Of a DNA stretch of 64,000 nucleotides, positions 7,619-18,219 are shown piece by piece; the first letter of the stretch is position 1, and each line of letters opens with the position of its first letter. The notes below the pieces were generated by a model, which was given only the letters and a program-made list of their open reading frames with translations, made no database searches and was not told the DNA's origin. The position numbers and the translations under genes are program-made. The stretch spans positions 868,001 to 932,000 of the forward strand of contig NISF01000001.1 of assembly GCA_002270295.1 (NCBI GenBank). Reading direction: 5' to 3'. Origin of the DNA: Enterobacter sp. 10-1. Its GTDB lineage: Bacteria > Pseudomonadota > Gammaproteobacteria > Enterobacterales > Enterobacteriaceae.

Positions 7619-8575
7619 CTACCGTTTGCTGTCAGACGGGGAATTATCTCCCCAGTACGGCGGGGTTCCCACTTTCTCAAGCATAAAGTCGATAAAGGTT
7701 CTGACCTTATGCGGTAAAATCCGCTTTTGCGGATAGAGCATCCAGATGGCGGTTTCGCTGGGGAACATACTAAACTCCCGGTCCGGAAAGACCCGCTGGA
7801 TATGGCCTTTTTCCTCCTCCTCACGGGATAACCAGTCAGGCAGAATCGCAATCCCGGCGTGGTTGCAGCAGGCATAAAGCATCGCGGCGCTGTCGCTGAC
7901 GCTAAGCCGATAGTTAATCGATATCCGCTGCCATTCCTCTTCTGACCCGGCTTTGCGCGTATACCACCCGGCACCGTGCAGGCGAGAAAACATCACAATA
8001 TTCATCTCTTTCTGACCGTCGCCGCCGGCACCGAGGGTGGCGGGAGGGCTGTTTTGCGCGATCCACTGCGGGCTGGCCCACGCTGCGCGCGTCTGAGAGG
8101 CCAGTTTGCGAGCGTGAATAGAGGAGTCCGGCAACACCCCAATGCGGATACTCAGATCGATTCGCGCTTCAATCAGATCCTGGATCTCATCATTAAAACT
8201 GATATCCAGAGAGATGTTGGGGTGCAGGCGGAGAAACTCATCGACAAAAGGCATGACATGTAACCGGCCAAAGGTGCTGGGCACGCTGATGCGCAGCAGG
8301 CCGGAAGGGTGCTTATCCAGCGCGGAAGTTAAATGGCGCGCTTCCTCCCATTGCAGGAGCAGCTGTCGGGCATGAGAGTAGAAAAAATCCCCGGTTTCCG
8401 TCAGCGTTAATCCGCGGGTGGAGCGGTTAAACAGCGTCACCTGTAAATACTCTTCCAGTTCAGAAATATGACGAGAGGCGGTGGATACTTCTATATTTAA
8501 CGCTTTGGCTGCGGCGCTAAAGCTTTTATGATCGGCGGCGCTGACAAAGGTCCTGATTGCGGATAAATGGTTCAT
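7619..8575 (-). CDS. LysR-family transcriptional regulator
   Basis: This 318-residue LysR-type protein starts with the standard winged HTH (residues 3-60, including FSAAAKALNIEVSTASRHISELE), followed by a substrate-binding co-inducer domain. It most resembles the large CrgA/AaeR-like subgroup whose members often control a neighbouring oxidoreductase gene. No divergent partner is adjacent: the gene upstream (PQQ-type dehydrogenase) reads in the same direction and ends in its own terminator. Target unknown. Confidence 0.88.
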   Translation of the reverse strand: MNHLSAIRTFVSAADHKSFSAAAKALNIEVSTASRHISELEEYLQVTLFNRSTRGLTLTETGDFFYSHARQLLLQWEEARHLTSALDKHPSGLLRISVPSTFGRLHVMPFVDEFLRLHPNISLDISFNDEIQDLIEARIDLSIRIGVLPDSSIHARKLASQTRAAWASPQWIAQNSPPATLGAGGDGQKEMNIVMFSRLHGAGWYTRKAGSEEEWQRISINYRLSVSDSAAMLYACCNHAGIAILPDWLSREEEEKGHIQRVFPDREFSMFPSETAIWMLYPQKRILPHKVRTFIDFMLEKVGTPPYWGDNSPSDSKR

Positions 8576-8724
8576 CGAATTTTACGTCTCATTTATGATG
8601 AATGTCTTTTCAGCAACCCATTCTGGTGTAGCCGCTTAGCAATAACGGTCCTGACTGTACAGCTTATCACTTTGCTTCCCCAATTATTCCCTGCAGTATT
8701 CATGGATACTGATGGTCGATGCAT

Positions 8725-8754
8725 AAAAACGGCTTCCCCAACTGTAGGAAGCCG
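8725..8754 (-). terminator. Rho-independent terminator of the sorbosone-dehydrogenase unit
   Basis: On the minus strand CGGCTTCC, a TACAGTTGG loop and GGAAGCCG are followed directly by TTTTTATG. This is a strong intrinsic terminator just after the dehydrogenase stop at 8774. Confidence 0.85.
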
Positions 8755-8773
8755 GATGATTAATGGCATAACA

Positions 8774-10078
8774 TTATTTTGCCGTAACGCGCCAGACGGT
8801 ATTTCCGACATCATCGGCGATGATTAACGCCCCCTGATTATCCTGAGCGAGTCCGACCGGAGCGCCATACAGCTCTTTCTCATCCCGGGAGACAAAACCG
8901 CTGACTACGCTCTCTGGCTTACCGACCGGTTTGCTATCTTTAAAGGCGACGAAGCTAACTTTATAGCCATTGAGCGGTGAGCGATCCCAGCTCCCGTGCT
9001 CGCTGATAAAGGCGCCGCCCTGGTATTTTTGCGGCAGCATCTGCCCGGTATAAAACAGCATCCCCAGCGGCGCAACGTGGGAGCTCAGGGCGTAGTCCGG
9101 CTTGATGGCTTTGGCGACCTTGTCCGGGCGAGGCGGCTGGACGCGGCGATCGACATGCTGGCCGAAATAGCTCCAGGGCCAGCCATAAAAACCGCCGTCC
9201 TGAACGGAGGTCAGATAATCGGGAACCAGGTCGGCGCCTATCTCATCGCGTTCATTGACAATCGCCCACAGTTTCCCGCTCTGCGGCTCCCAGCCGAGGC
9301 CCGTCGGGTTCCTGATGCCGCTGGCAAAGATCCGGCTGGCTCCCTGTGCGGTATCGACTTCAAGAACGGCGGCGCGACGGTACTCAACGTCCAGACCGTT
9401 CTCGGTAATATTGCTGTTAGAACCGACCCCGACATACAGCTTCTTACCATCGGGACTCGCCAGCAGCGCTTTGGTCCAGTGGTGGTTAATGGTATTGGGC
9501 AGATCGGTGAGCTCGGTTCCGGCATCGCTGACGTGCGTTTCACCCTGCTGATAGTGATAACGCATGATGCTGTCGGTATTGGCCACGTACAGGTTGTCGC
9601 CAATCAGCTGTACGCCGAACGGGGAGTGCAGATGTTCGAGGAAAACATGTTTCTCCCAGCCGCTGCCGCTTTTGCGTAGCAGGGTAATGCGATTACCGCC
9701 TGTACCGCCTTTGCCGGACTGATTTTTTACGATCCCGGCAATCAGCTGTTTCGGTGTGGTCAGCGGCTCTTCGCCGGGACTGTTGCTTTCAACCACCAGC
9801 ACATCATCGTTTGGCAGGACGTAGACCATGCGCGGATGCAGGAAACCGTCGGCCATCTTCTCAATGCTCAGTCCCTGGGCGACGTCCGGCTGCGCGCCTG
9901 CTTTCCAGCCCACGCCGGACGGAACCTGCATTGGCGGCATCAGGTAATCCTGTGCTTTTGGCATCAGCGGATCGGGCCCGGTTTGTTGAGCCGGCGACAG
10001 TTTCGCTTTTTCATCACATCCCGCAAGGACCAGAGTCAGCGTTAACATTACTGGTAGGGGCAGTAATATTTTATTCAT
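8774..10078 (-). CDS. PQQ-dependent sugar (L-sorbosone) dehydrogenase-like lipoprotein
   Basis: This 434-residue protein has a lipoprotein signal (MNKILLPLPVMLTLTLVLAGC) and is probably anchored at the periplasmic membrane face. The body is a six-bladed beta-propeller of the soluble glucose/sorbosone dehydrogenase family, with blades marked by GNRITLLRKSGSGW, LYVGVGSNSN, GIRNPTGLGWEPQSGKLW and YGWPWSYFG. I chose the ATG at 10078, whose AAAGG lies 8 nt upstream, over upstream ATGs that would bury the signal. It overlaps the end of the DUF2231 gene by 8 bp, so the two are translationally coupled. Substrate and true cofactor are uncertain. Confidence 0.85.
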   Translation of the reverse strand: MNKILLPLPVMLTLTLVLAGCDEKAKLSPAQQTGPDPLMPKAQDYLMPPMQVPSGVGWKAGAQPDVAQGLSIEKMADGFLHPRMVYVLPNDDVLVVESNSPGEEPLTTPKQLIAGIVKNQSGKGGTGGNRITLLRKSGSGWEKHVFLEHLHSPFGVQLIGDNLYVANTDSIMRYHYQQGETHVSDAGTELTDLPNTINHHWTKALLASPDGKKLYVGVGSNSNITENGLDVEYRRAAVLEVDTAQGASRIFASGIRNPTGLGWEPQSGKLWAIVNERDEIGADLVPDYLTSVQDGGFYGWPWSYFGQHVDRRVQPPRPDKVAKAIKPDYALSSHVAPLGMLFYTGQMLPQKYQGGAFISEHGSWDRSPLNGYKVSFVAFKDSKPVGKPESVVSGFVSRDEKELYGAPVGLAQDNQGALIIADDVGNTVWRVTAK

Positions 10079-10514
10079 AGCCATAACCTTTATTTTTTGC
10101 GTGGCAGGAGGAGCTGATAATGTTGGCAAGAAGCACACAGATAACGGTGATGGTCGAATAGACCACATTTTGTGGCGCAATGGCGTAAGCATCGCGGCTG
10201 TGGACAAAACAGTTCACAATGGCTGAAATAATCGCGATGACGTTCAGCCAGAAATCAATTTTCGCCGCCGGGAGCCGAGGGGAAGGGACGAAGAACCAGA
10301 CCTGCGCGAGATTAATCAGCCGTGGGACGATCGCGAAAATCAACCCCAGGGCAATAAGCCAGCTGGCGCTTTTTCCCCACATCACGTTGGCGCTGTAGAG
10401 ATAAATAATATCAAAGATCCATTCGGCAATAAAAAAACCGTAAGGTACGGGGTTGAGAAGATTATAAATTATCGTCGCAAGCGTATTACGCCGGCCATGA
10501 GAGTGTTCACTCAT
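10071..10514 (-). CDS. DUF2231-like membrane protein
   Basis: This 147-residue protein has about four hydrophobic helices (roughly residues 23-40, 50-75, 88-105, 118-135) and the family-typical start NPVPYGFFIAEWIFDIIY. DUF2231 proteins often pair with sorbosone-dehydrogenase-type propeller proteins, exactly as here, and are thought to be small quinone- or heme-associated membrane subunits; that role is inference. It is the first gene of the two-gene leftward unit. The roughly 320 bp between it and the next gene rightward is AT-rich promoter space with no gene. Confidence 0.78.
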   Translation of the reverse strand: MSEHSHGRRNTLATIIYNLLNPVPYGFFIAEWIFDIIYLYSANVMWGKSASWLIALGLIFAIVPRLINLAQVWFFVPSPRLPAAKIDFWLNVIAIISAIVNCFVHSRDAYAIAPQNVVYSTITVICVLLANIISSSCHAKNKGYGYE

Positions 10515-10836
10515 ACTATTAATTCCTCGTCAGGGAGAATAAAGGCACGCTGAGGTTTCTGCTGTCAGTTACGTAATAAGGACAGGTGAATGGCTGCCTG
10601 CAAAATAACCGGACTAATTAGTGTGTATTAACATTATAAACACGTAAATAATTATACATATTGTTAATAAGTTCGATATATCAATGTACGGAAATCTGTT
10701 TTGCAGAAATCGCCATACCTGATGGTGTTATAGTTAGTTATTGTGGTATTCAGCTAAATCGACTACGCAGAGATGTTCAGGTCATGGTCAGCGGAAACTG
10801 CGTGGGGATATTAATCGTGATGTGGGAGAATATGGA

Positions 10837-11715
10837 ATGAACTTACCGGTTGTCGCCGTCCTTGGGCTGGGTGCTATGGGGCACGCTTTTGCCAGCAATC
10901 TGCTAAAAAATGGCTTTACCGTCCACGGCTGGAACCGTTCGCCAGAACGGGGGGAGGATCTGCTGGGCTGCGGGCTTATCCGGCATGCGACGCCGCAGCA
11001 GGCGGTGGCGTCTGCCGAGGTCATTCTGTCAGTCCTGACCGATGCGGAAGCCACATTGAACGTGATCCAGCAGATTGCCCCCGAGTGCCGGGAAGGCGCG
11101 ATTTTTTGCCAGATGGGCACTATCGGGGTCGGGGAGACCCGGGAAGCCATCGGCCTGCTGGAATCAAGGGCTCCTTCGCTGATCTACCTCGATGCCCCGG
11201 TTTCGGGGACCAAAAAACCGGCCGAGAATGCGCAAATTCTGGTGCTCGCCAGCGGCGATCGTCCGCGATGTGCGGCAGCTGAGCGCGTATTCGCCGCCAT
11301 TGCGCGCCGCACGCAATGGTTTGGTGAAGCCGGCAGCAGCCAGAAAATGAAGCTCGTGCTGAACGCCTGGCTGATTACGATGATGGAAGGCGTGGCCGAA
11401 AGCGCATTGCTGGCGACGAAATTAGGGTTTTCCCCCGCAGAGTTCTGGCAAGCGGTGGATGGCGGTCCACTGGCGGCGCCGTATGTCAAAGGCAAGCTGG
11501 ATATGATTGCGGAGAACCGTTTTCCTGCGCAAATGCAGCTCAGCCACGCGCTAAAAGATGCCAATCTGGCGCTCGATGCGGCCGAAGGCACGGAGCTGCC
11601 GATCCTGAGCAAAATCGCCGATTGCTGGGACGAGGCGGCCGCAGATGGCTATGCCGATCAGGATCTGGCGGCGGTTTACGCCTGGCTTGCGGGCCAGCCG
11701 AAAAGCCAGCGCTAA
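10837..11715 (+). CDS. NAD(P)-dependent oxidoreductase, 3-hydroxyisobutyrate dehydrogenase family
   Basis: This 292-residue beta-hydroxyacid dehydrogenase has a Rossmann motif at the N-terminus (VAVLGLGAMGHAFASNLL). Its substrate-binding segment LDAPVSGTKKPAE and catalytic Lys region SSQKMKLVLNAWLI match the GarR/MmsB/GLYR family. The ATG at 10837 has GGGAGA upstream; an open frame further upstream to 10741 lacks these features. It stands alone between the DUF2231 gene and the anf cluster. Likely substrates are tartronate semialdehyde-like or 3-hydroxyisobutyrate-like acids; not resolvable here. Confidence 0.88.
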   Translation: MNLPVVAVLGLGAMGHAFASNLLKNGFTVHGWNRSPERGEDLLGCGLIRHATPQQAVASAEVILSVLTDAEATLNVIQQIAPECREGAIFCQMGTIGVGETREAIGLLESRAPSLIYLDAPVSGTKKPAENAQILVLASGDRPRCAAAERVFAAIARRTQWFGEAGSSQKMKLVLNAWLITMMEGVAESALLATKLGFSPAEFWQAVDGGPLAAPYVKGKLDMIAENRFPAQMQLSHALKDANLALDAAEGTELPILSKIADCWDEAAADGYADQDLAAVYAWLAGQPKSQR

Positions 11716-11791
11716 GCGCAAAGCGCAGAAGGTCCAGGTGAGTGTGGCGTGAAACCAGCTGCGCTCTTCACGTCGCCCCGAGGAGCGACGC

Positions 11792-12016
11792 TCAGGAAAA
11801 GGCCTCTACTATATCCTCGACCGTCCAATACTCTTGTGCGCCGTCAGGGAGACGGTCATTTACCCGAGTATCGATGCGTTCCGCCGGGGCGCACTGCGCC
11901 GGCGAGGAATTATTGAGTTTGCTGTAGTCGCAAACCACACTCGCCTGGACGCACCCCACTATCAGTTTGTGCTTACTGTATTCATGCCTGTCAGTTTCTA
12001 CGCTTGCGTACCGCAT
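11792..12016 (-). CDS. Possible small hypothetical protein
   Basis: A 74-codon frame runs leftward in the 510-bp gap between the oxidoreductase and anfH. It ends in EYWTVEDIVEAFS and contains three cysteines. GGAAC lies about 10 nt before its ATG. I recognise no family, codon use is unremarkable, and an opposite-strand frame overlaps it. It may be a decayed gene left at the boundary of the anf cluster. Confidence 0.25.
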   Translation of the reverse strand: MRYASVETDRHEYSKHKLIVGCVQASVVCDYSKLNNSSPAQCAPAERIDTRVNDRLPDGAQEYWTVEDIVEAFS

Positions 12017-12027
12017 TCGCGGGAATA

Positions 12028-12041
12028 GTTCCGCGCGGAAC
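12028..12041. promoter_or_regulatory. Perfect palindrome upstream of anfH: candidate activator (UAS) site
   Basis: GTTCCGCGCGGAAC is a perfect 14-bp dyad centred about 130 bp upstream of the -24 element of the anfH sigma-54 promoter, a normal distance for an enhancer. It matches neither the TGT-N10-ACA NifA site nor the GTAC-N6-GTAC site described for A. vinelandii AnfA. Binding by the local AnfA or its degenerate partner is speculative. Confidence 0.35.
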
Positions 12042-12162
12042 GGTTACGGTCGGATGAGATAAGCATGTTATTCCTTGTTGGGAACTTTTTAATAGAAAAA
12101 AAGCTAATTAACTCATCCGCTTAGGTTCGAGTTTTATTGTTTTTCCTGAGAATGAATCAGTC

Positions 12163-12178
12163 TGGCAATAGTTTTGCT
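12163..12178 (+). promoter_or_regulatory. Sigma-54 (-24/-12) promoter of anfHDGK
   Basis: TGGCAA-TAGTT-TTGCT matches the sigma-54 consensus TGGCAC-N5-TTGCW with exact spacing, about 50 bp before the anfH start codon. It implies RpoN-dependent transcription driven by an enhancer-binding activator, most plausibly AnfA encoded in the same cluster. Confidence 0.85.
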
Positions 12179-12186
12179 ATCTATAA

Positions 12187-13056
<870 letters not shown>

Positions 13057-13063
13057 TTTTCTC

Positions 13064-15027
<1,964 letters not shown>

Positions 15028-15039
15028 GAGGGGTTGATC

Positions 15040-16428
15040 ATGTCTTGTGAACTGAAAGCGAAAGATCGCACCGGGGTAATCAATCCCATTTTTACCTGTC
15101 AGCCTGCGGGCGCGCAGTATGTCAGTATTGGCATTAAGGACTGTATCGGCATTGTTCATGGGGGACAGGGCTGCGTGATGTTTGTCCGTTTGTTGATTTC
15201 CCAGCATCTGAAGGAGAGCTTCGAGATTGCCTCGTCGTCGGTTCATGAAGATGGTGCGGTATTTGGCGCGCTTGACCGGGTTGAACAGGCGGTGGATGTG
15301 CTGCTGATGCGCTATCCCCACGTTAAGGTTATCCCGATTATCACGACCTGTTCCACGGAGGTTATCGGGGACGATGTGGACGGCGTCGTGCGTAAGCTCA
15401 ACGATGGGCTGCTGAAGGAGAAATACGCCGGCCGGGAAGTGCATCTGATCCCCATCCATACGCCGAGTTTTGTCGGCAGTATGATCAGCGGCTATGACCT
15501 TGCCGTGCGCGATATGGTGAAATATTTCGCCCGCAAAAGCGAACCTAGCGGCAAGCTGAATTTGATAACCGGATGGGTCAATCCGGGGGACGTTACGGCC
15601 CTTAAGCATCTGCTGACGGAGATGGCGATCGACGCGACAGTATTGTTCGAAATTGAAGCGTTCGATTCGCCGCTGATGCCTTCCGGGAACCATGTGTCCC
15701 ACGGCAACACCACGATTGCCGATCTGGTCGGTACCGCTAACGCGACCGCTACCCTTGCGCTCAACCGTTATGAAGGGGCAAAAGCGGCCCGCTATCTGGA
15801 GGAGACCTTCGAAGTGCCCGCGCTGATTGGCCCGACGCCGATTGGCATTCGAAACACCGATACTTTTTTGCAAAACCTCAAAAACCTGACCGGCAAACCT
15901 GTTCCGCCATCGCTGGTGCGCGAGCGCGGTATCGCCCTCGATGCCCTGACCGACCTGGTGCATATGTTTCTCGCCGACAAAAAGGTGGCGATTTACGGCA
16001 ACCCGGACCTGGTCGTAGGGCTGGCGGAATTCTGTCTCGACCTTGAGATGAAGCCGATGCTGCTGCTGCTCGGCGACGATAACGCCGGCTACGGCAGCGA
16101 CCCGCGTATCCAGGCGCTGCAGCAGCAGGTGGATTACAAGATGGAGATTGTCACCAACGCTGACCTCTGGGAGATGGAGAAGCGCATCACGGATGGCTCC
16201 CTGGAGCTGGATTTGATCCTCGGGCATTCAAAAGGACGCTTTACCGCCATCGACAACCAGATCCCGATGGTCAGAGTCGGCTTCCCCACTTACGACCGCG
16301 CCGGCCATTACCGGCACCCGGTCGTGGGCTATGCCGGGGCCATCTGGCTCGCGGAACAGATGGCCAATACGCTCTTTACCGATATGGAATACAAGAAAAA
16401 TAAAGAGTGGATCCTCAACGTCTGGTAG
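15040..16428 (+). CDS. anfK: Fe-only nitrogenase beta subunit
   Basis: AnfK is the beta chain and completes the AnfD2G2K2 enzyme. It is 462 residues from the ATG at 15040, with GAGGGG upstream; an in-frame TTG at 15034 is less likely. P-cluster cysteines are in PIFTCQPAG, GGQGCVMF and TTCSTEVIGDD. The C-terminus KKNKEWILNVW is the typical AnfK ending. An intrinsic terminator follows 15 bp after the stop, so the structural genes can be expressed above the accessory genes downstream. Confidence 0.97.
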   Translation: MSCELKAKDRTGVINPIFTCQPAGAQYVSIGIKDCIGIVHGGQGCVMFVRLLISQHLKESFEIASSSVHEDGAVFGALDRVEQAVDVLLMRYPHVKVIPIITTCSTEVIGDDVDGVVRKLNDGLLKEKYAGREVHLIPIHTPSFVGSMISGYDLAVRDMVKYFARKSEPSGKLNLITGWVNPGDVTALKHLLTEMAIDATVLFEIEAFDSPLMPSGNHVSHGNTTIADLVGTANATATLALNRYEGAKAARYLEETFEVPALIGPTPIGIRNTDTFLQNLKNLTGKPVPPSLVRERGIALDALTDLVHMFLADKKVAIYGNPDLVVGLAEFCLDLEMKPMLLLLGDDNAGYGSDPRIQALQQQVDYKMEIVTNADLWEMEKRITDGSLELDLILGHSKGRFTAIDNQIPMVRVGFPTYDRAGHYRHPVVGYAGAIWLAEQMANTLFTDMEYKKNKEWILNVW

Positions 16429-16442
16429 TCGCCGTATCCAAC

Positions 16443-16464
16443 GCCGGGGGAACCCGGCTTTTTT
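16443..16464 (+). terminator. Intrinsic terminator (attenuator) after anfK
   Basis: GCCGGG-GGAA-CCCGGC followed directly by TTTTTT is a textbook rho-independent terminator. It lies between anfK and the accessory genes that continue in the same direction with no obvious new promoter, so partial read-through probably sets a lower level for the downstream genes. Confidence 0.85.
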
Positions 16465-16478
16465 CCTGGAGAATATCT

Positions 16479-16898
16479 ATGTCGACGTTACTGTTTGAAA
16501 GCGACGACCAGCGCTTTAGCCGCTGCTATGAACACGCCTGCGGCTATCATCATCGGGCGCGACTGCTGGTGGATCAGACCCGGTCATCAAGCCTGGTGTT
16601 CAACGTCGGGGCCATTGCGGTGGAGTGTTATCTCATCGCGCTCTGCGCCCTGTATGGCGATATGCCGCTCAACCACAACTACCGCAGCCTGTTGTGCAGT
16701 ATTGAAGAACACCTTGAGATCGACGATGCGCTCCGGCAGAACATTTTGTCACTGGATACCATTTTCGGCATCTGCTCCGTTGATGACTATCACCACGGCG
16801 CCCCTGATGAGAGCGACGGGGCACGCATTCTGGTGCTTTGCGATGAGCTGGATGCGTTAATCAAGGCCGGGCGGGTAGCGCTCGCGGAGAGATCGTGA
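16479..16898 (+). CDS. Anf-associated small protein, HEPN-like
   Basis: This 139-residue, mostly helical protein starts at the ATG at 16479 (RBS CTGGAG). The core FNVGAIAVECYLIALCALYG followed by NHNYRSLL resembles the HEPN/nucleotidyltransferase-partner four-helix fold (AxExxxKALL...H.L..L). The RNase motif R-X4-6-H is not evident, so a binding rather than nuclease role is likelier. Its place right after anfHDGK matches the small extra genes (anfR / anf1) reported beside other anf operons; equivalence is not proven. Its stop overlaps the next gene (TGATG). It may act in cofactor insertion or reductase delivery; function unknown. Confidence 0.7.
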   Translation: MSTLLFESDDQRFSRCYEHACGYHHRARLLVDQTRSSSLVFNVGAIAVECYLIALCALYGDMPLNHNYRSLLCSIEEHLEIDDALRQNILSLDTIFGICSVDDYHHGAPDESDGARILVLCDELDALIKAGRVALAERS

Positions 16899-17398
16899 TG
16901 GAGACTTCCTCATTCATGTTCGGACACCCGCACGGTGAAATGCGTCGGGATGAACGCGAGATAACCGACCTGGCAGAAATCGACGCCATTCTGACCCAGG
17001 AGAGGGTGATGCATATCGCGTTATCCTGCGATGACGTACCGTTTCTGCTGCCGGTTTTCTACGTATGGGATGGTTCATCGATCTATTTTCACTCTGCCCG
17101 CGCTGGCAGCAAAATTGAGATCATGAAAAAAAACCGGGCAATCTGCTTTGCTATCTCTCAGTTCGGCGGGGTGGTGGAAGATCCTCTGGCCTGTAATTAT
17201 GAAGCGCGGCACCGCACGGTTATTGGCCTGGGGAAAACGTATTTCGTTCAGGATGATGCGGAAAAAATTGCCATGCTCCATCGGCTGATGGCGCGTTTTA
17301 GTCGCAAATCCTTCACCTTTCCGGCGGCTAACCTGACGGCGACGCAGGTTATCCGCATCGACATTACGTCGATGAAAGGTAAGCAGCACGGCTTTTAA
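16898..17398 (+). CDS. Anf3-like split-barrel flavin/heme protein (PNPOx family)
   Basis: This 166-residue protein is of the pyridoxamine-phosphate-oxidase-like split-barrel fold. It shows the NimA-type pattern RRDEREITD (18-26), a hydrophobic strand with PFLLPVFYVWDG, then IYFHSARAGSKIEIMKKN, which in the family lines the flavin pocket. Anf3, encoded beside Fe-nitrogenase genes in A. vinelandii and Rhodobacter, was described as a heme- and flavin-binding oxidase that helps protect the enzyme from oxygen. I recall it as this fold, so this is the likely counterpart. ATG at 16898 shares its A with the upstream TGA. Confidence 0.75.
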   Translation: METSSFMFGHPHGEMRRDEREITDLAEIDAILTQERVMHIALSCDDVPFLLPVFYVWDGSSIYFHSARAGSKIEIMKKNRAICFAISQFGGVVEDPLACNYEARHRTVIGLGKTYFVQDDAEKIAMLHRLMARFSRKSFTFPAANLTATQVIRIDITSMKGKQHGF

Positions 17399-17411
17399 TG
17401 GGGGGAATGCC

Positions 17412-18017
17412 ATGAAGATCGCCGTATTTGTTGATGAACGAGGCATAACGGCCCCGCTGGGCCAGTCCGGCTATGTCAACGTCTTTACCCGCGAAGAGGG
17501 CCAGTGGCAGAGCTGTCAGCGTATCCCTTTTGCTCTCTCACCTACGCTTACGCTTAGCCAAATTCGCCAGCGTACGCTATCCATGCTGGCCGAGCTGCCG
17601 CACTGTCGGCATTTTGTCGCCAGCGAGATCCGCGGCGCGCTGCTGGCATGGCTCGACGGCATGGGGCTAACCATGTGGAAAACGAGCGGCAGGCCGGAAG
17701 ACTTTCTGGATCGTATCGTCGTGCAGATACCGCCCGCGCCTGAACCTGTCACCCTCCTTCCTCAGGCATTCATCATGCCCGCCGAGGGGGAAGGGGCGTT
17801 TCGCGTTGATTTGCTGGCGGCGCTGCAGAGTGGCGGAGCGCACACCTCGAAGCGGCTGCTGATGCCGTTCTTCGAGCAGCAGACGTTTAGTTCGCTGGAG
17901 ATCCGCTGCGACCATCTGCCAAAGTGGTTTTCTGCTCTGGACCCTGCCCGTTTTACCTGGCGCGTCATGCCCGGCGGCGACGGCATGCTCAGCGTCATGG
18001 TGGAGCCTGTACGCTAA
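17412..18017 (+). CDS. anfO: Fe-nitrogenase accessory protein AnfO
   Basis: This 201-residue protein is of the AnfO family, found only with Fe-only nitrogenase. It opens with MKIAVFVDERG and a strand-rich first half, with GQSGYVNVFTREEGQW, then a helix and ELPHCRHFVASEIRGAL. RBS GGGGG lies 6 nt before the ATG. The family is needed for diazotrophic growth with the Fe enzyme in other bacteria; its chemical role is unsettled. It ends the accessory group; a roughly 200-bp gap separates it from anfA. Confidence 0.88.
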   Translation: MKIAVFVDERGITAPLGQSGYVNVFTREEGQWQSCQRIPFALSPTLTLSQIRQRTLSMLAELPHCRHFVASEIRGALLAWLDGMGLTMWKTSGRPEDFLDRIVVQIPPAPEPVTLLPQAFIMPAEGEGAFRVDLLAALQSGGAHTSKRLLMPFFEQQTFSSLEIRCDHLPKWFSALDPARFTWRVMPGGDGMLSVMVEPVR

Positions 18018-18219
18018 TGTACGAAAGCCAACAATAATGTACCTTGCGGAACACTTTCTCCCGTCGTGCGCGCCTGGTTTTTTAAAGAAATAAATAAATT
18101 CAATTGGTTATGTTGCGCTCGTTTCAGGCTGCGCTGGCGTTGATTTTGCATCAGAGAACGCAGGCGGTTTAACGCCGCTCGCTCGTGAGTCTGGTCGTCT
18201 ATTTATCGGGAGAAACGCG

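Noticed and set aside
11922-11939. TGT...ACA dyad upstream of anfH as a NifA-type site
   Set aside because: The spacing is 11 bp rather than the usual 10, and the position is far from the promoter, so it is too weak to annotate.
11834-12028. A 64-codon rightward frame in the gap before anfH
   Set aside because: It overlaps the slightly better leftward frame, has no ribosome site and shows no family resemblance.
18006-18045. Two GTAC motifs after anfO as an AnfA binding site
   Set aside because: They are about 16 bp apart, not the 6 bp of the described GTAC-N6-GTAC site, and no sigma-54 promoter was found before anfA.
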